Source: Todiramphus chloris collaris (Eukaryota; Chordata; Aves; Coraciiformes; Alcedinidae). Taken from it: DNA of 64,000 nt. Each line of letters opens with the position of its first letter. Within the stretch, counting starts at the first letter, position 1. Both the position numbers and the translations under genes were made by a program. This document shows, piece by piece, positions 28,101 to 39,216 of this stretch. The stretch spans positions 26,077,621 through 26,141,620 of the forward strand of contig JANVCC010000022.1 in assembly GCA_025345505.1 (NCBI GenBank). Reading direction: 5' to 3'. The notes beneath the pieces are model-generated. The model ran no database searches and was not told the DNA's origin. It saw nothing but the letters and a program-made list of their open reading frames with translations.

Positions 28101-31100
28101 CCTTCCTGCGCCCTGTGCTGTTGCTTGAAAGCAGAGCACTACCTAGTTCCAGACAGAGGTTGTTCATGATCCACCATTAATGCAAAGTCATCTTCTGTGG
28201 TGGCTGAAGCGAGACATGCTGTGGCAGCCCTGAAGCTACGCTGAAACACCTACAGCACACCAGCCAAGGTTTACTGCTAGTGCCACCCATGCCACACTGA
28301 ACCTAAGGGTACTGCTTTCTGCCAGTGGCATTGCCCAAGCACGCCTCGGAGTCTGTCAGACTGAGTTTCAGCAGGCAAGGCCATGCTGGGGGAGCTGCGC
28401 AGCTCCAGTGCGTTTGGGAGGACACCAAGCCATCACCTGCCACTGCTACTGAAGGAGGGAGATCTGATTCCCGCTCCTCAGCTGCACCAGGGCAAGCAGC
28501 CTTCACACAATGAATGGGATGAGGAAACTCTTCTGAGCTAAAAATACGCAGTTTTGCCTGTTTAATTTTAACCTCGGTCACTTCCCCAATCCTGTTTCCC
28601 CTGAAGCCACAAAAATGCCCGTGTCAGCAAGAAGGAAGGGGTGGCAGAGGTGCAATCTCTCTTTTCAGTGGGGCCACTGAGCTCCCGTGAAGCACTGGAG
28701 CCACGGACCACTGCAGCCACTCCCACAGAGAGTTTCTCAGTGGTGCCAAGACCAGAGGCTTCACTCTCCTCCCAGCATGCCCAACAACCTCCAGACACTC
28801 CTTAGTCTCCCCACGATGAGCTCACTTTGCACAAAGCTTCATGAACACAAAGTTCACACAACCCAGTCCCAGCCAGTGCCCAGCCTCCCTGTCCGAAAGG
28901 CTCAGCTCTACAGCCGATGAGCACCAAGGTGAACGGGAAACACCACACACCACGTGGGTGCAGCCCCACACCACCTCTCCAACCACCCACAGGAACTGCA
29001 TCAGGGAAGTCCAAGCTTCAGCTGTTGCCCTACACAGACAATGGCCATGAAGCTCTGCAGATCTTTAGCTACTAAGGGCTGTAAAGGAACCAAGCTAGGC
29101 AAATTTGTTTTCTTTTTCACAGAGGGTAAATACCAAGTAACATTTTGAGATAGATGATTAATCTACCAGCAATTTAGGGCAAGCTATGTATGGATGGAAA
29201 CTCAAACCCTATGAACAAAGCCCTGTGCCACTTTCACTGGGGTCAGTTAAACTAGAGGAGGACAAACAGGACAGCAAATCTGTTTTGGGAGGCAGTTCCT
29301 CCCCATGTGTTAAACAGAAAGGGTATTTACCAGATGCAGAAAACATCAAAATGTTTTACACTTAAATTGTTTTGGGTTGGTTTTTGTTGTTTGCACTTTT
29401 TTTTCCCTCCCCGCCTGTGCAGTTAGCAAAGGGAAGCAGAGATGAGAAACAAAATCTTCCAACTGGTAAAGCTCACCGCCCTCACATTGTGTTTCTGTCA
29501 GAAATGGGAAAACCTGAGCGTGACTCCAGCTTCTGGGCGAATTCTCAAGTCCAAATGAATCAGTCAAAAGCTTATGGAAAAATTTATTCCCTTAACACCT
29601 ACAAAAGCACATGGGCTGCCTAACTTCAAGACACTTGTTTCCAGTTACTGACCAGGTGTTCCCCCACTGTAGCAGTTCAATGCTGGAAAGTTTCAGCAGC
29701 AAATTCCTAACTCAGGTTATTTCAACAGATTCTGGCAGCTCTAGGCCTTTATTTAAATATGTGGTTCATTTAAGGAAAGGGATTTTAAAAAAAGAAATTA
29801 CAATATTAAATAAAAAGTGGAGTCTTATTTTGAAGTCAACACTAGTCACCACCTTTATCTAGGTACAAATGCCACCATTCAATGGTGCCTGCCCAAGGAG
29901 GTGAGATTTCCATGGGTTCTGCCCACAGAAAAAAAGCCCTAAATTTGGAATTTACCCTATTTACAGGTGGATGCTTCCAAGCTCCAAGGACCTTGCCAAG
30001 GGAGGACTCCTAGACAGGGGTTAGGCATTGCCTCAAGTGCTGACCTCTATCTGCCAAGGCACCTTCCACAGTGGGAACTTCAGAGACAGATGATGGACCT
30101 CCACAAGGATCAGATTCTGACATCCAATGCACAGCAATAATGTTGTGAGCAGTTATGAGATCCGACTTCTAAATGTGACCTTGTTCTATGAGGTACGGTG
30201 AAATACACAGTTTCTCTCACCTCATGGTGCAGGAAAGCTCTGCGAGGAGCCTGCTGAATCAGGGCCACAGCGTGGCCATGGGAAGCAGAGGGGAGAGACA
30301 CAGCCCCCTGCCACAGAACAAGTCTCCAGCAGAGAATCTAGAAACAAACCCCACCCTGCCCAACTCCCAGGCTGGCACGGAAGCCACCAGGCACACCTGG
30401 CTCTGAGACAACAACTACAGACCAATCCGAGCATTACATCTGCCCCATTCCTGGGTTAGAGCAAATAATGCAAAACCAACTCTGCCCCAGTGTCCAGACT
30501 CACTCTTCCCAGACACTGAATCAAGCCTCAAGGCTTGATCTTACCCCAACAGTCCTGTGTCCACCCCTAAGACATGCCTTGGGAAAAAAAAGTCACTATA
30601 ATAGTGAAAAAACATGAAATCTCCTCCTGCCTCCAGGCTCAGCACCATGGGAATGACCCCAGAACTGTGTCTAGAAGGAAAATTCACATGTATAGCACTG
30701 CATAATACCCATTCCCTAAAAGGCTTGAAATCCAGAGAAAAAAGTACACCTCCCTGCACATCTTAGACCTTTGTCTCTACCCTGCACTTGCCTGGACAGG
30801 AGAATCCCCACACAAGCACAGAAGAAAATGCAGAAGTAAGTAACTTCCTCTCCTCCAGCAGCACACTTGAGGCATAAAACTTACCTAGAAACAACATCTA
30901 AAGAAAAGAAAGCACCACTGGTGAGTAAGAGGCAGAAGTAGAGCACCATCAGCCTCACTACCAATCGATCTGGGAACAATCAGCATGCTGGGCAACCACG
31001 GCAGTGCAGGAGCAAGGAGACTTTGCTGTACAGTGAAATGGAAACTTCAGGGGCCTGCAGGCTGGTGCAGACAGAGTGAGCAACCCCAGCACCGGTCACA

Positions 31101-33033
31101 CAATGTCGGGGCTTCAAGGTGCATTTAAGTGCCACCTCCACATTTACACCTACACAGGGACACATGCACATTCTTCCTCTCCAGCAGAAAGAGTGCTTTG
31201 GTACAGCCTTGTGATGAACGAGTGGTTTTGAAACACACTATTGACCTCCAAACACGCAATATTTTCCTAATGGATGCATCTTCAACACCACAGGAGCTCT
31301 CTCTTTCCAGTGCGGTGCTTGTGTTCTGGGGAAACTTGTTGCATTAAACCATCAGGATCAGGAATAAAAGGCCTGCACGCAGCTCGGCTATCCTGCAAGG
31401 CAGTGCATGCAGGCTGTAAGGCTATTTTATGAAAAAAACCCAAACCAACAAAAGAAAGAAAAACCAAAACCATCACAACCCAAGCAACAAGTCAATTGAG
31501 GAGGGAAAGCAGAGGAAATGGCCTCTGTCAAAGTTCTGCACACAAAAGGCTGAGAACTTCAAAAGCCAAGCCACTGGAGGAAAAAGTGACACAGAAAAAG
31601 TCACCTGCCTGGGGGGAGTCCCTTCCTGGAGCAGCCTGGGCTGTACTCTTTGAGGCACCAGGGCAGGCTCCACCCCAGAGATAACACCACCGTGTGCTGT
31701 TTCTCAAGAAAGGCTTTGTCTCACTCCAAAGGTGCCTGGCATTCCTCATGCCAGCTGACAGCACAAGCAAACCCATGGGTAGCTTGGCTGCAGATAAGGA
31801 CATTTATAGAAAGGGACTCTCTTCCGAGCTATGCGGTGTTCAGACGAGCACCTTTATAGTGCTGGTGCAACGCTCACACCAAAATAACCACTGGCTCCCC
31901 AAGGACTGAACTGTCCCAGCCAAAGATGCAAGTGCAAACCAGCCCACCCAACCCCATCCTCCAAGGCCAGGACACCCACCAGGCTGGCACTAGGGGCAGA
32001 GCCTCGGGCCTGCATACCTCCTGCTCAGAAAAGCAAAGGGGGGCAAACTAGAATCTGTTCCCCACCTCCAAAGCAAAAGACTGCTGAGGCCTCGGTTGCA
32101 CACACAGGCTTCCTGTTTGTTGTCTCCCCCCACATTCTGTACCAGCACAGCTGCCACATTGGGTCCATTCTGATGAAGGCTGCTTTACCCAAAGCAAACA
32201 TCCCTGCAAATCCACCTTCCCCTGAATTCCCTCCTTGTTCAGTCCCCCTCCTTCAACTCTGCTCCCCTAGTCCTATCTTCACCCCCAGCTTGCCTCCACA
32301 CTGCAAACTGTAGCACCCACTCCCCTCCAGGCCTCCACACTGCCCCACCACTAACTACCCCAGCATCAAGCCTCACTCTCCCTTCCAATTCTGCCTGATC
32401 AGCTTTGGTTCCTTATGCCCCAGGCCTTCACACTGCCTAGGCTACAATCAACTCCACTGTCCCCAGCTCAGTTACCTCTGTCCAGACCACCCTCCTCCAG
32501 CAGTCACTCTCCTCCCGGCCTTCTCATGCCACAGGCCACCACTCTGTCCCAGTTCTGCCCTCCTTCACCATCCCACTTCACTGCCACCTCCTCGCCAATC
32601 TCCAGGCCCCCATCCTGCCTTACCACCACCCCCCTCCCAGCTGAGCCCCATCATCTCCCAGACAAGCCCCTCCACTCCCCCGGCCGCCATCCTGCCCCGT
32701 ACCAACTCCTCCAGCCCAGCCCCTCCGCGTCCCGCCCCCACCCAACCTCAGTGCTCCCTCCCGCCCCGCTCACCCCCAGCCTCTTCCAGGCCCCCATCTT
32801 ACACTGGCACCACCCGCCAGGCTCGGGCGTCTGGCACTGCCCGGCCCCCACCAGCCGGAGGCCCCCGACCCTCCCTCAGTCCGCGGCCTCCTCGACCCGT
32901 TCCCGTTCCCGTCCCCGCCCCGGTCAGGCCCGGCCTGCCCCCCCCATCCCCGTCCCTACCCGGCGGCCGCGCCCTCGAACTTGAGCGTGAGGGTCTCCTC
33001 GATGATGCGGTTGTTGACCTCGAGCAGGATCAT
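13178..33033 (-). CDS. ARPC2: ARPC2, Arp2/3 complex subunit 2 (p34-Arc), 10 coding exons, 300 aa
   Basis: Structural core subunit of the seven-protein Arp2/3 complex; with ARPC4 it binds the mother filament during actin branch nucleation. Minus-strand exons: 32960-33033, 22966-23000, 21864-21976, 19834-19879, 19085-19271, 18560-18653, 16076-16202, 14742-14842, 14161-14261, 13178-13202. All splice sites are GT-AG and phases give exactly 300 aa, the human length, with near-identity to human ([15 protein letters not shown] at the start; the last exon encodes GKTFTTR against GKTFSSR). The long basic C-terminal helix ([20 protein letters not shown]) is intact. Intron 1 spans about 10 kb; I recognise no nested gene in it. 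Its first part (about 32230-32950) is a C-rich, CT-biased stretch. The start ATG lies in the CpG island shared with the promoter. Confidence 0.98.
23001..32959 (-). other. ARPC2 intron 1, no recognisable gene
   Basis: About 10 kb of moderate-GC sequence without a supported exon, RNA gene or recognisable transposon. Short T or A runs occur (e.g. 22920-22932, just across the exon-2 donor). An open frame of about 300 codons at 25515-26423 (plus strand) lacks an early ATG and any recognisable domain, so it was not called. The end nearest exon 1 (32230-32950) is strongly pyrimidine-biased. Confidence 0.5.
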
Positions 33034-33300
33034 GTCGGTGCCGGGGAGGGGAGGGGCTCTCAGGGGGCCGAGGCCGGAGGGAGCCGAGCCCGCTGCGCGC
33101 ACCGGGGACCCGCCCGAGCCTGCGCCGCCGCTTCCGCTCTCGCGCCCGCGCGTCACTTCCGTCCCCGGCCGCAGCGGAGCCGGCAGGCGGTGGCGCAGGC
33201 GCGTGGGACCCGCCCTCCGCGATGACGTCACTGCGCGCTCCGCCCAGGGGCGAGGAGAGGGGAGGGGGAGCGGAGAGCGGGGCGGGGGCGTGTGCCGCGG
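33034..33300 (-). promoter_or_regulatory. ARPC2: CpG-island promoter of ARPC2
   Basis: CpG-rich sequence just upstream of the ARPC2 start codon, with GC boxes and a perfect CRE palindrome TGACGTCA (33223-33230) followed by CTGCGCG. The same CRE plus CTGTGCG arrangement opens the TMBIM1 promoter at position 3. No TATA box is visible, as expected for a housekeeping gene. Confidence 0.7.
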
Positions 33301-33339
33301 GGCCGGGGCTCGGGCACGGGGATGCTCCGGGTGCGTCCC

Positions 33340-33960
33340 TGGGCTTGGGGCTCCTCCCCAGCCTGGGGAGCGCCTGGGGTATGGCGATCCCCAAAGGTGT
33401 GGGGTGGCCCGGGGGCCGTGGTGTTTCCCCTGGTGTGTGAGGGTCCCCAGGAGCGTGGAGGTGCCCCACGGGCTGTCCGGGGAGCCCGGGCGGCAGTGGG
33501 TGTGCCCAGGGCTGGGGGAGCTCGGTCAGGAATTGTGTGCGCCAGGGATATGGGGGTGACAGGGGACAGGTGTCCTGCGAGCTAGATGGTTCTGCTCGCA
33601 GGGGAAAGAGGTGTCCTGCGAGCTATATGGTTCCAGGGCTAGGGGCCCCAAAGGTGTGGGGTGCCCCCAGGGAGTGGGGTGGCCCTGGGGAGGCTGTGAG
33701 GGTGCCCTGGAGCTGAGGGGGTGCCCAAAGCTTTGGGGGTGTCCCTAGGGAATAGGAGTGTCCTCATGTCTGTGGTGACACCCCAGGGCTATGATGGTGC
33801 CCTACAATTGTACGGGTGCCTCAAAGGTTTAGGGGTACCCCAGGGGGATGGGGGTGCTCAGGGGGTGCCCTTGGGTGCACGTTTCCCATAAAGGTAGCAG
33901 GGGTGCTGGGAGGAGTGAGGGTGCCCCAGGCCTACGGGGGTGCTGGATGGGTTCCTTGAG
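33340..33960. repeat. Degenerate G-rich minisatellite (GGGGTGCCCC-type units)
   Basis: Repeated short phrases of the type GGGGTGCCCCAGGG..TATGGGGGTG recur roughly every 20-32 bp with heavy divergence between ARPC2 and the CXCR gene. A weaker block of the same kind appears at 35990-36130. No coding role is apparent. Confidence 0.5.
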
Positions 33961-34459
33961 TCTATAGGGCTGGCATGGGGGAACAGGTCTGCCCGGCCGC
34001 ACGGCTCAGCTAGGCTCAGCTCGGCCCAGCTCTGCTCAGCCATAGCCACAGCAGGGGGGGACGTGGGGCTCTGCTCTGGGGGGCAAGCTGGCCCTGTAGT
34101 GCCCCTGTGCTGCCCAAAACCCTGGCACCAATACCCACTCTATCAACGATGAAACAGGCACAGAGCTCTGCCCTGGCCCACTGGCTTGCCCACCAAAACC
34201 CCACCGTGGCCCCAGAGGGCCTCCAGTCTCCTGGGGGGGACTGCAGCACCCAGGGAGGCTTTGAAGGGGAGCCCTGAATCCACTGGTGGCCAGGGAAAAG
34301 CGGAGACCCCCACTGGAGCGCCTTGGGGGGGGCATCAATGCAGGGGGGTCAACACACCCCTTGGTGTGCCCCGGTGTCACTCACTGCCCAGTAGCCTGGA
34401 CCCTGGACCAGGAGGGTGATGGGGGGCTGTGGGCTGCCACTTCCCCTTCACACTGTGAG

Positions 34460-34549
34460 AAGGTTTTGCAACCTCGCTTCCTCCCCAGCTGGCATAAAGC
34501 GGGCGGTGGAGGGAAGGGACACTGGGAGACGGCACGGCAGCGGGTGCAG
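34460..34549 (+). promoter_or_regulatory. Candidate myeloid promoter and non-coding exon 1 of the CXCR gene
   Basis: A CTTCCTCC element (PU.1/ETS-like on the minus strand) is followed by a TATA-like CATAAA at 34493-34498, then about 55 bp ending in a consensus donor GCAG|GTGAGG after 34549. An exon here could splice to the acceptor before 36506, where the CXCR coding exon begins. The arrangement is typical of leukocyte receptor genes with an untranslated first exon, but the assignment is motif-based. Confidence 0.3.
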
Positions 34550-36505
34550 GTGAGGGACCATCCAGCTGGCCTGGCGGGACCCCCAGGCCTGGTCCCACCA
34601 CGCTCTGTGCCAGAGCCCTCCGGGGGTGACGCCTTGGATTTGTCCCTGTGCTTTCAGGTGAGAACCAGCTTGGGACAGGGAGAAGACCCCAGATTTGAGG
34701 GGACAGTGAGGGCAGCAAGCGGTGAATCTTCAGGGTGATCCACTGAAGAGGCTTTCCTTGGGCTTTGCTGACCCCCACAGCACCCAGCTGAACCCGCTCA
34801 CATGTGGAGTTGACTGGGGTCCAGGTGGGCTGCTCCAGCTTCCTGACGGGCTGCCTGGTGCAGGGGGAGCAGGAGGCAGTGGGTGGGGGTACCCAAGGTT
34901 CTGCCCAAGTCTCATCTGGGGTACAAACCTCCCACGGTCCCCAGGGTCATCAGCCATGGGCACCTGGGGGGAAAGTGCTTGCTCCCATTTCCTTGCACAG
35001 CAATGAACCAGGAGGGCTCTTCCCCAGGACATGTCCCTCCTTCCTCCCCTGCAGATTCCCAGGGCCACCCCAATGTCCCCCAGCTCTTTACAGGTCAGGA
35101 GAGGAAATAGGGCTCTCCTTGTTGCCCCAGCTGGGACATCTGTGGTGTATCTGGGTGGGTCCTGGAGGAACTGCTGAGATTTTGGAGTGGGGAGGCAGAA
35201 AGAAGCAGCCGAAAATAGACTGAGGGGAAATGCTGGTGTCCCTCTCAGCCCTGTGCCCACAGCAGCCCCACCTGGGGCAACCTTACCCCATCAGCACCCG
35301 TGAGTGTCCCTGCCTGCAGTGCTCTGGGATGCTGGGGCATCACCACTGAGGATCACTGGTCCCAGGATCACTGCAGGAGCACAACCGGCAGTGACAGAGG
35401 GTTTTTTCCAGGCAGAGGCACCAGTCCCGCTGCAGTCAGGAATTCCCACTGGGCAGAAGGGGAAAGTTGATCCCTGGGAGGATTTGGGTTCAAGGCTGAG
35501 GACTCCTCAGCACAGTGGAGCACCCCCAAGCAGCTCGGGTGTCATCAAGCCCTGAAGGGGCTTGGGGGTTCCAAAACAGAGCAGAGGGGTGAAGCTGGAG
35601 TGAAACAAGAGTCTGTATCCATACTGAGAGAAGGCTGGAAGCCAATGGTCTTCAGGGTGTCAGGGACAGAGCAGGGTGTCCTACAGGTGAGGAAACAGGA
35701 AGAATGACTGTTAGCTGTGATTTCCTCACTGTGGCCGGGCACAGGGGACATGGGGATGCCCGGCAGCATGCAGCTGAGCAACAGGAAAACCAGAGATGTG
35801 AAATACTTCTAAAGCCACCTGCAAAGATTGACACATCTTTCCTTCTGGGGTGTGAAACCATTCATGCAGGGACAAGACGGGGAAGAAGGGCATGAAACCA
35901 CCTTCAGATCTTCTCAAGTGCTACCTGCCCTGGGCACTGTGATCACTGCCTCACCAGTGGCTGGGCTGGTAGGAGGGGGAGTTCCAGCAGTGATGCTTGA
36001 GGGCATGGAGAGGCTAGAGGTACCCAGAGGCACTCGAAAGACTTTGGAGGTGCCCAAGGGGCCCTGAGATGCCCAAAGAGCTCAGAGGTTTTTGAAGGAC
36101 CCACATAAATCAGGGGGATCCCAGGATGCTGGAGGGGCCAGGTGTCTCCTGAAGAGACATGATGCTGCATTGGTGGGGGAGCCCCACAACCTGAGAAGAG
36201 GTGGCTGATCTAGGAGGGAACCCTTTTGTCCATGGGGGCAGGGAAAGGACAGGGTTGGGGTGAAATGGAGCAGACTGAGGGGTGCTGGGGTTATTGTATG
36301 AGGGGATGTATGAGGGACAGTGTTTGTGTGCAGCGTTGTCCATTACCTAGCACAGTGTGGATACAATGGAGCAGTGGAGAGGGGCTGCCCACTGGCTAGG
36401 ATGGGACCTGGGAGGCAATGGAGGTGCTAGGTGACCCAGAGATGTTGTCACCCCTGGTCCACACCACCCTCCCACCCTACACTTGTGCTGCTCTCTGCTC
36501 CACAG
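34550..36505 (+). other. Probable 5' intron of the CXCR gene
   Basis: No coding exon is supported here. The interval contains weakly repetitive G-rich stretches at 35990-36130 and ends with a good polypyrimidine tract and CAG acceptor (36501-36505). Confidence 0.35.
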
Positions 36506-36510
36506 GCAAA

Positions 36511-37587
36511 ATGGAGTCCCTCTCCTACAATGGGGATTTCTCCAACATCCTCGCCCTCTACAACTTCACCTACGACTACAGCACAGCCATGCCTGACACT
36601 GCTGACTCGGCTGCCCCATGCCGGCCCAGTGGCTCAGTCCTCAACAAGTACCTGGTGGTGGTGACCTACTGCCTTGTCTTCATCCTCAGCGTGGTGGGGA
36701 ATGGGCTGGTGGTGCTGGTGGTGACCTCTAACCACACCAACCGCTCTGTCACTGATGTCTACCTTCTCAACCTGGCCGTGGCAGACCTGCTCTTTGCCCT
36801 CAGCCTGCCACTCTGGGCTGCATACCAAGCCCACGAGTGGGTCTTCGGCACCGTGATGTGCAAAGCCATCTCCGTGCTGCAGGAGGCCAACTTCTACAGT
36901 GGCATCCTGCTGCTGGCCTGCATCAGCGTGGACCGCTACTTGGCCATTGTCTATGCCACCCGGGCTGCTACTGAGAAGAGACATTGGGTGAAGTTTGTCT
37001 GTTTGGGCATCTGGGTCTTCTCTGTGCTGCTCTCTCTGCCTGTGCTGCTCTTCCGTGAGGCGTTTACCTCCCACAGCAACGGCACTGTGTGCTATGAGCG
37101 CATCGGCAACGAGAACACGAACAAGTGGCGGGTGGTGCTGCGGGTTCTGCCGCAGACCTTTGGCTTTGCCCTGCCCCTCCTGGTGATGCTATTCTGCTAC
37201 GGTGTCACCATCCACACCCTTCTGCAGACCAAGAATGCCCAGAAGCAGCGGGCCATGAAGGTCATCTTGGCTGTGGTGCTGGTCTTCCTTATCTGCTGGC
37301 TGCCCTACAACATCACGTTGGTGAGCGACACCCTCATGAGGACGCGTGCCATCACTGAGACCTGTGAGAGGAGGAACAGCATCGACACAGCCCTCTCTGT
37401 CACGCAGGTTCTGGGCTTCTCCCATAGCTGCATCAACCCCATCATATACGCCTTCATCGGGCAAAAGTTTCGCAACAGCTTCCTCAAGATCCTGGCGCAA
37501 CGTGGGCTCATCAGCATGGACGCTGTAGCTCGCTATGGCCGTGCCTCCTATGCCTCCACCTCTGGCAACACCTCCACCACTCTCTGA
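36511..37587 (+). CDS. CXCR1: CXC chemokine receptor, CXCR1-type (IL-8 receptor family), 358 aa, single coding exon
   Basis: Rhodopsin-class G-protein-coupled receptor for ELR-CXC chemokines on leukocytes, coupling to Gi for chemotaxis. Seven hydrophobic helices are visible. The acidic N-terminus carries Tyr17, Tyr21 and Tyr23 (sulfation type) and a glycosylation site at Asn18; Asn190 is a second in ECL2. Cys37/Cys285 and Cys117/Cys194 form the two expected disulfides. DRYLAIV (141-147), CWLP (262-265) and NPIIY (309-313) are intact, and the tail is Ser/Thr-rich ([14 protein letters not shown]). The ATG follows a splice acceptor by 5 bases, so an upstream non-coding exon is expected. CXCR1 is chosen over CXCR2 because the gene adjoins ARPC2 and is transcribed divergently from it, as in human; sequence alone does not separate the paralogues. 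No second copy is present in the window. Confidence 0.9.
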   Translation: MESLSYNGDFSNILALYNFTYDYSTAMPDTADSAAPCRPSGSVLNKYLVVVTYCLVFILSVVGNGLVVLVVTSNHTNRSVTDVYLLNLAVADLLFALSLPLWAAYQAHEWVFGTVMCKAISVLQEANFYSGILLLACISVDRYLAIVYATRAATEKRHWVKFVCLGIWVFSVLLSLPVLLFREAFTSHSNGTVCYERIGNENTNKWRVVLRVLPQTFGFALPLLVMLFCYGVTIHTLLQTKNAQKQRAMKVILAVVLVFLICWLPYNITLVSDTLMRTRAITETCERRNSIDTALSVTQVLGFSHSCINPIIYAFIGQKFRNSFLKILAQRGLISMDAVARYGRASYASTSGNTSTTL

Positions 37588-37884
37588 GCCCTGCTGGGGC
37601 CCGACCCTTGTGGCTCCCAGCAGGTCCTGGCATCCCCACACCTCATCATCATCGCACAGCCCCCTAGGATGTGGGCAGTGATGCCATGGGGATGGGCAGG
37701 TCCACCACTGGATGCTGGACCCCAGCTAGAAGGGGCCTTGGGCAGCAAGCAGATAGGACTCTATTGCCAGGGGAGTGATGCCAAGTGACGCCCACCCTCC
37801 CCACTCTTTGGGGCAGAGCCTGTGACTTTGGGGACCCTGCAACACTGCTGTGGGGATGTTTTTTGTGGCTGAGGGCTGTCCTGC

Positions 37885-37890
37885 AATAAA
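37885..37890 (+). terminator. AATAAA polyadenylation signal of the CXCR gene
   Basis: Canonical AATAAA about 300 bp after the stop codon, followed by a GT-rich stretch (GTTAGCAGGTTGGTCAC). The 3'UTR is therefore short. Confidence 0.8.
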
Positions 37891-37909
37891 CGAGTTAGCA
37901 GGTTGGTCA

Positions 37910-39216
37910 CTGAGTTCTGGCTCCTCTTTCCCATGGGGAGGAAGATGGCAGGACGAGACCAGGGCACATCTCTGAGGATAACGGGTCTTGGTCTCCCCAC
38001 CTCAGTGACAAAGCAGTGGTACCAGCTGAGCACAGCACAGTGTGGGTAACCCTGTTTCCAGTCCAGGGAAGGGCTGTTGCTCAAGGGACTGTTGCAGAGT
38101 TTGGAATCCTGTGCATCCCCAGAGAGGACCCAAACCCAGATCTTGGTCCCCACACTCACCCAGCCAGGTCCTGGCACTTCCCCAGTGCTGTGTGGTGTCT
38201 GTCCTATCTGGGGACAAATCTCCCCGCTTCCTAACCCCATCCTGAGCCCCAGTAGAGCAAATCATTGCAAGATCCTTGGTCAGCTCCTCACTGACACTGC
38301 GTCAGCCCCGTGACCCCTGCCTGCAGGGTGCCAGCATCTGGGGCACTCCCTGCCCCCCCGGTGCTGTGGTGCCAGGACATTGTTGTGCAAAGGACTGGGA
38401 ACCTGTCCCTTACACAATCAGGACATTTCCGCCCTGGCTTGGGTAACTAGGGCTGGCATCGGAGTGGGGCAGAGAGGCTAAAAGAGGGGGCTGTGACCCT
38501 GCTAGGGTCCCTCCTGCCACCCTGTATGCCAGGCATTGGGGTGCCTACCCCAGCACAGCCAAGCAACTTTCCATGGGGGTCTTGTACTTCTTCTCCATCC
38601 CCCTGATCCAGGCTCCCAAGGGCCCTTAACCATGGGAGGCATCAGTGGGTGTCAGTCATGTGCTGACTCACGGGTGGGTACGGATGTCCCCTGGCACCAA
38701 TGAAGGAAGCCCTGGGAACTCGGGGCTGGGCAGGGTCAGCAATGGTGCTAGGCAGGGACAGCCCATCACCTTTGCATCTGGGAAGCCTCTTGCCCAAGTG
38801 GTTCCTTGCAGCCTGTCAGGAAGCTGTTGGCCAAGAGCCATCTCCCCTGCCTGCTGCTGCCTCCCTGCTGCAGGGTGGGGCAGACGGTGGCTCAGCCTGG
38901 CTGCATCTGGGGCATCACTTATGAGGATGTCTCCCTCCCCCCGAGGTCTTGGACACCCTCATGCCAGCATTCCCCCACCTCACACCCAGCCTGGGGTTCC
39001 ATCCAGCAACGACCGATAGACAACCCGGGAGCCAGAAGGATAGCAGGAGCAGATTGTTTTCCTCTCTCTGGACCAGCCGCAAGAAGTACACATCTCAAAC
39101 CTGAAATGTCAGGCAGCAGGACCTGCCTGCAGGCCCCAGGTGCCTGGGTCTCTGGTAAGTCCGAGAGGAGGCAGCCAGGGCAGGGGCTGTCCCAGGCAAG
39201 GTAGAGAAGTCCCAGC
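37910..39216. other. Intergenic region between convergent CXCR and RUFY4, including RUFY4 3'UTR
   Basis: About 1.3 kb without supported coding sequence. In mammals the other CXCR paralogue lies in this neighbourhood; here no second receptor or pseudogene is visible. No canonical AATAAA is seen on the minus strand after the RUFY4 stop, so its 3' end is unresolved. Confidence 0.5.

Noticed and set aside
32415-32984. Plus-strand Pro/Ser-rich frame next to ARPC2 exon 1
   Set aside because: Arises from the C-rich stretch in intron 1 and runs into the antisense of ARPC2 exon 1; no start context or domain.
37189-37641. Antisense open frames over the CXCR coding exon
   Set aside because: Shadow frames of a GC-biased coding exon; the sense frame has all receptor hallmarks.
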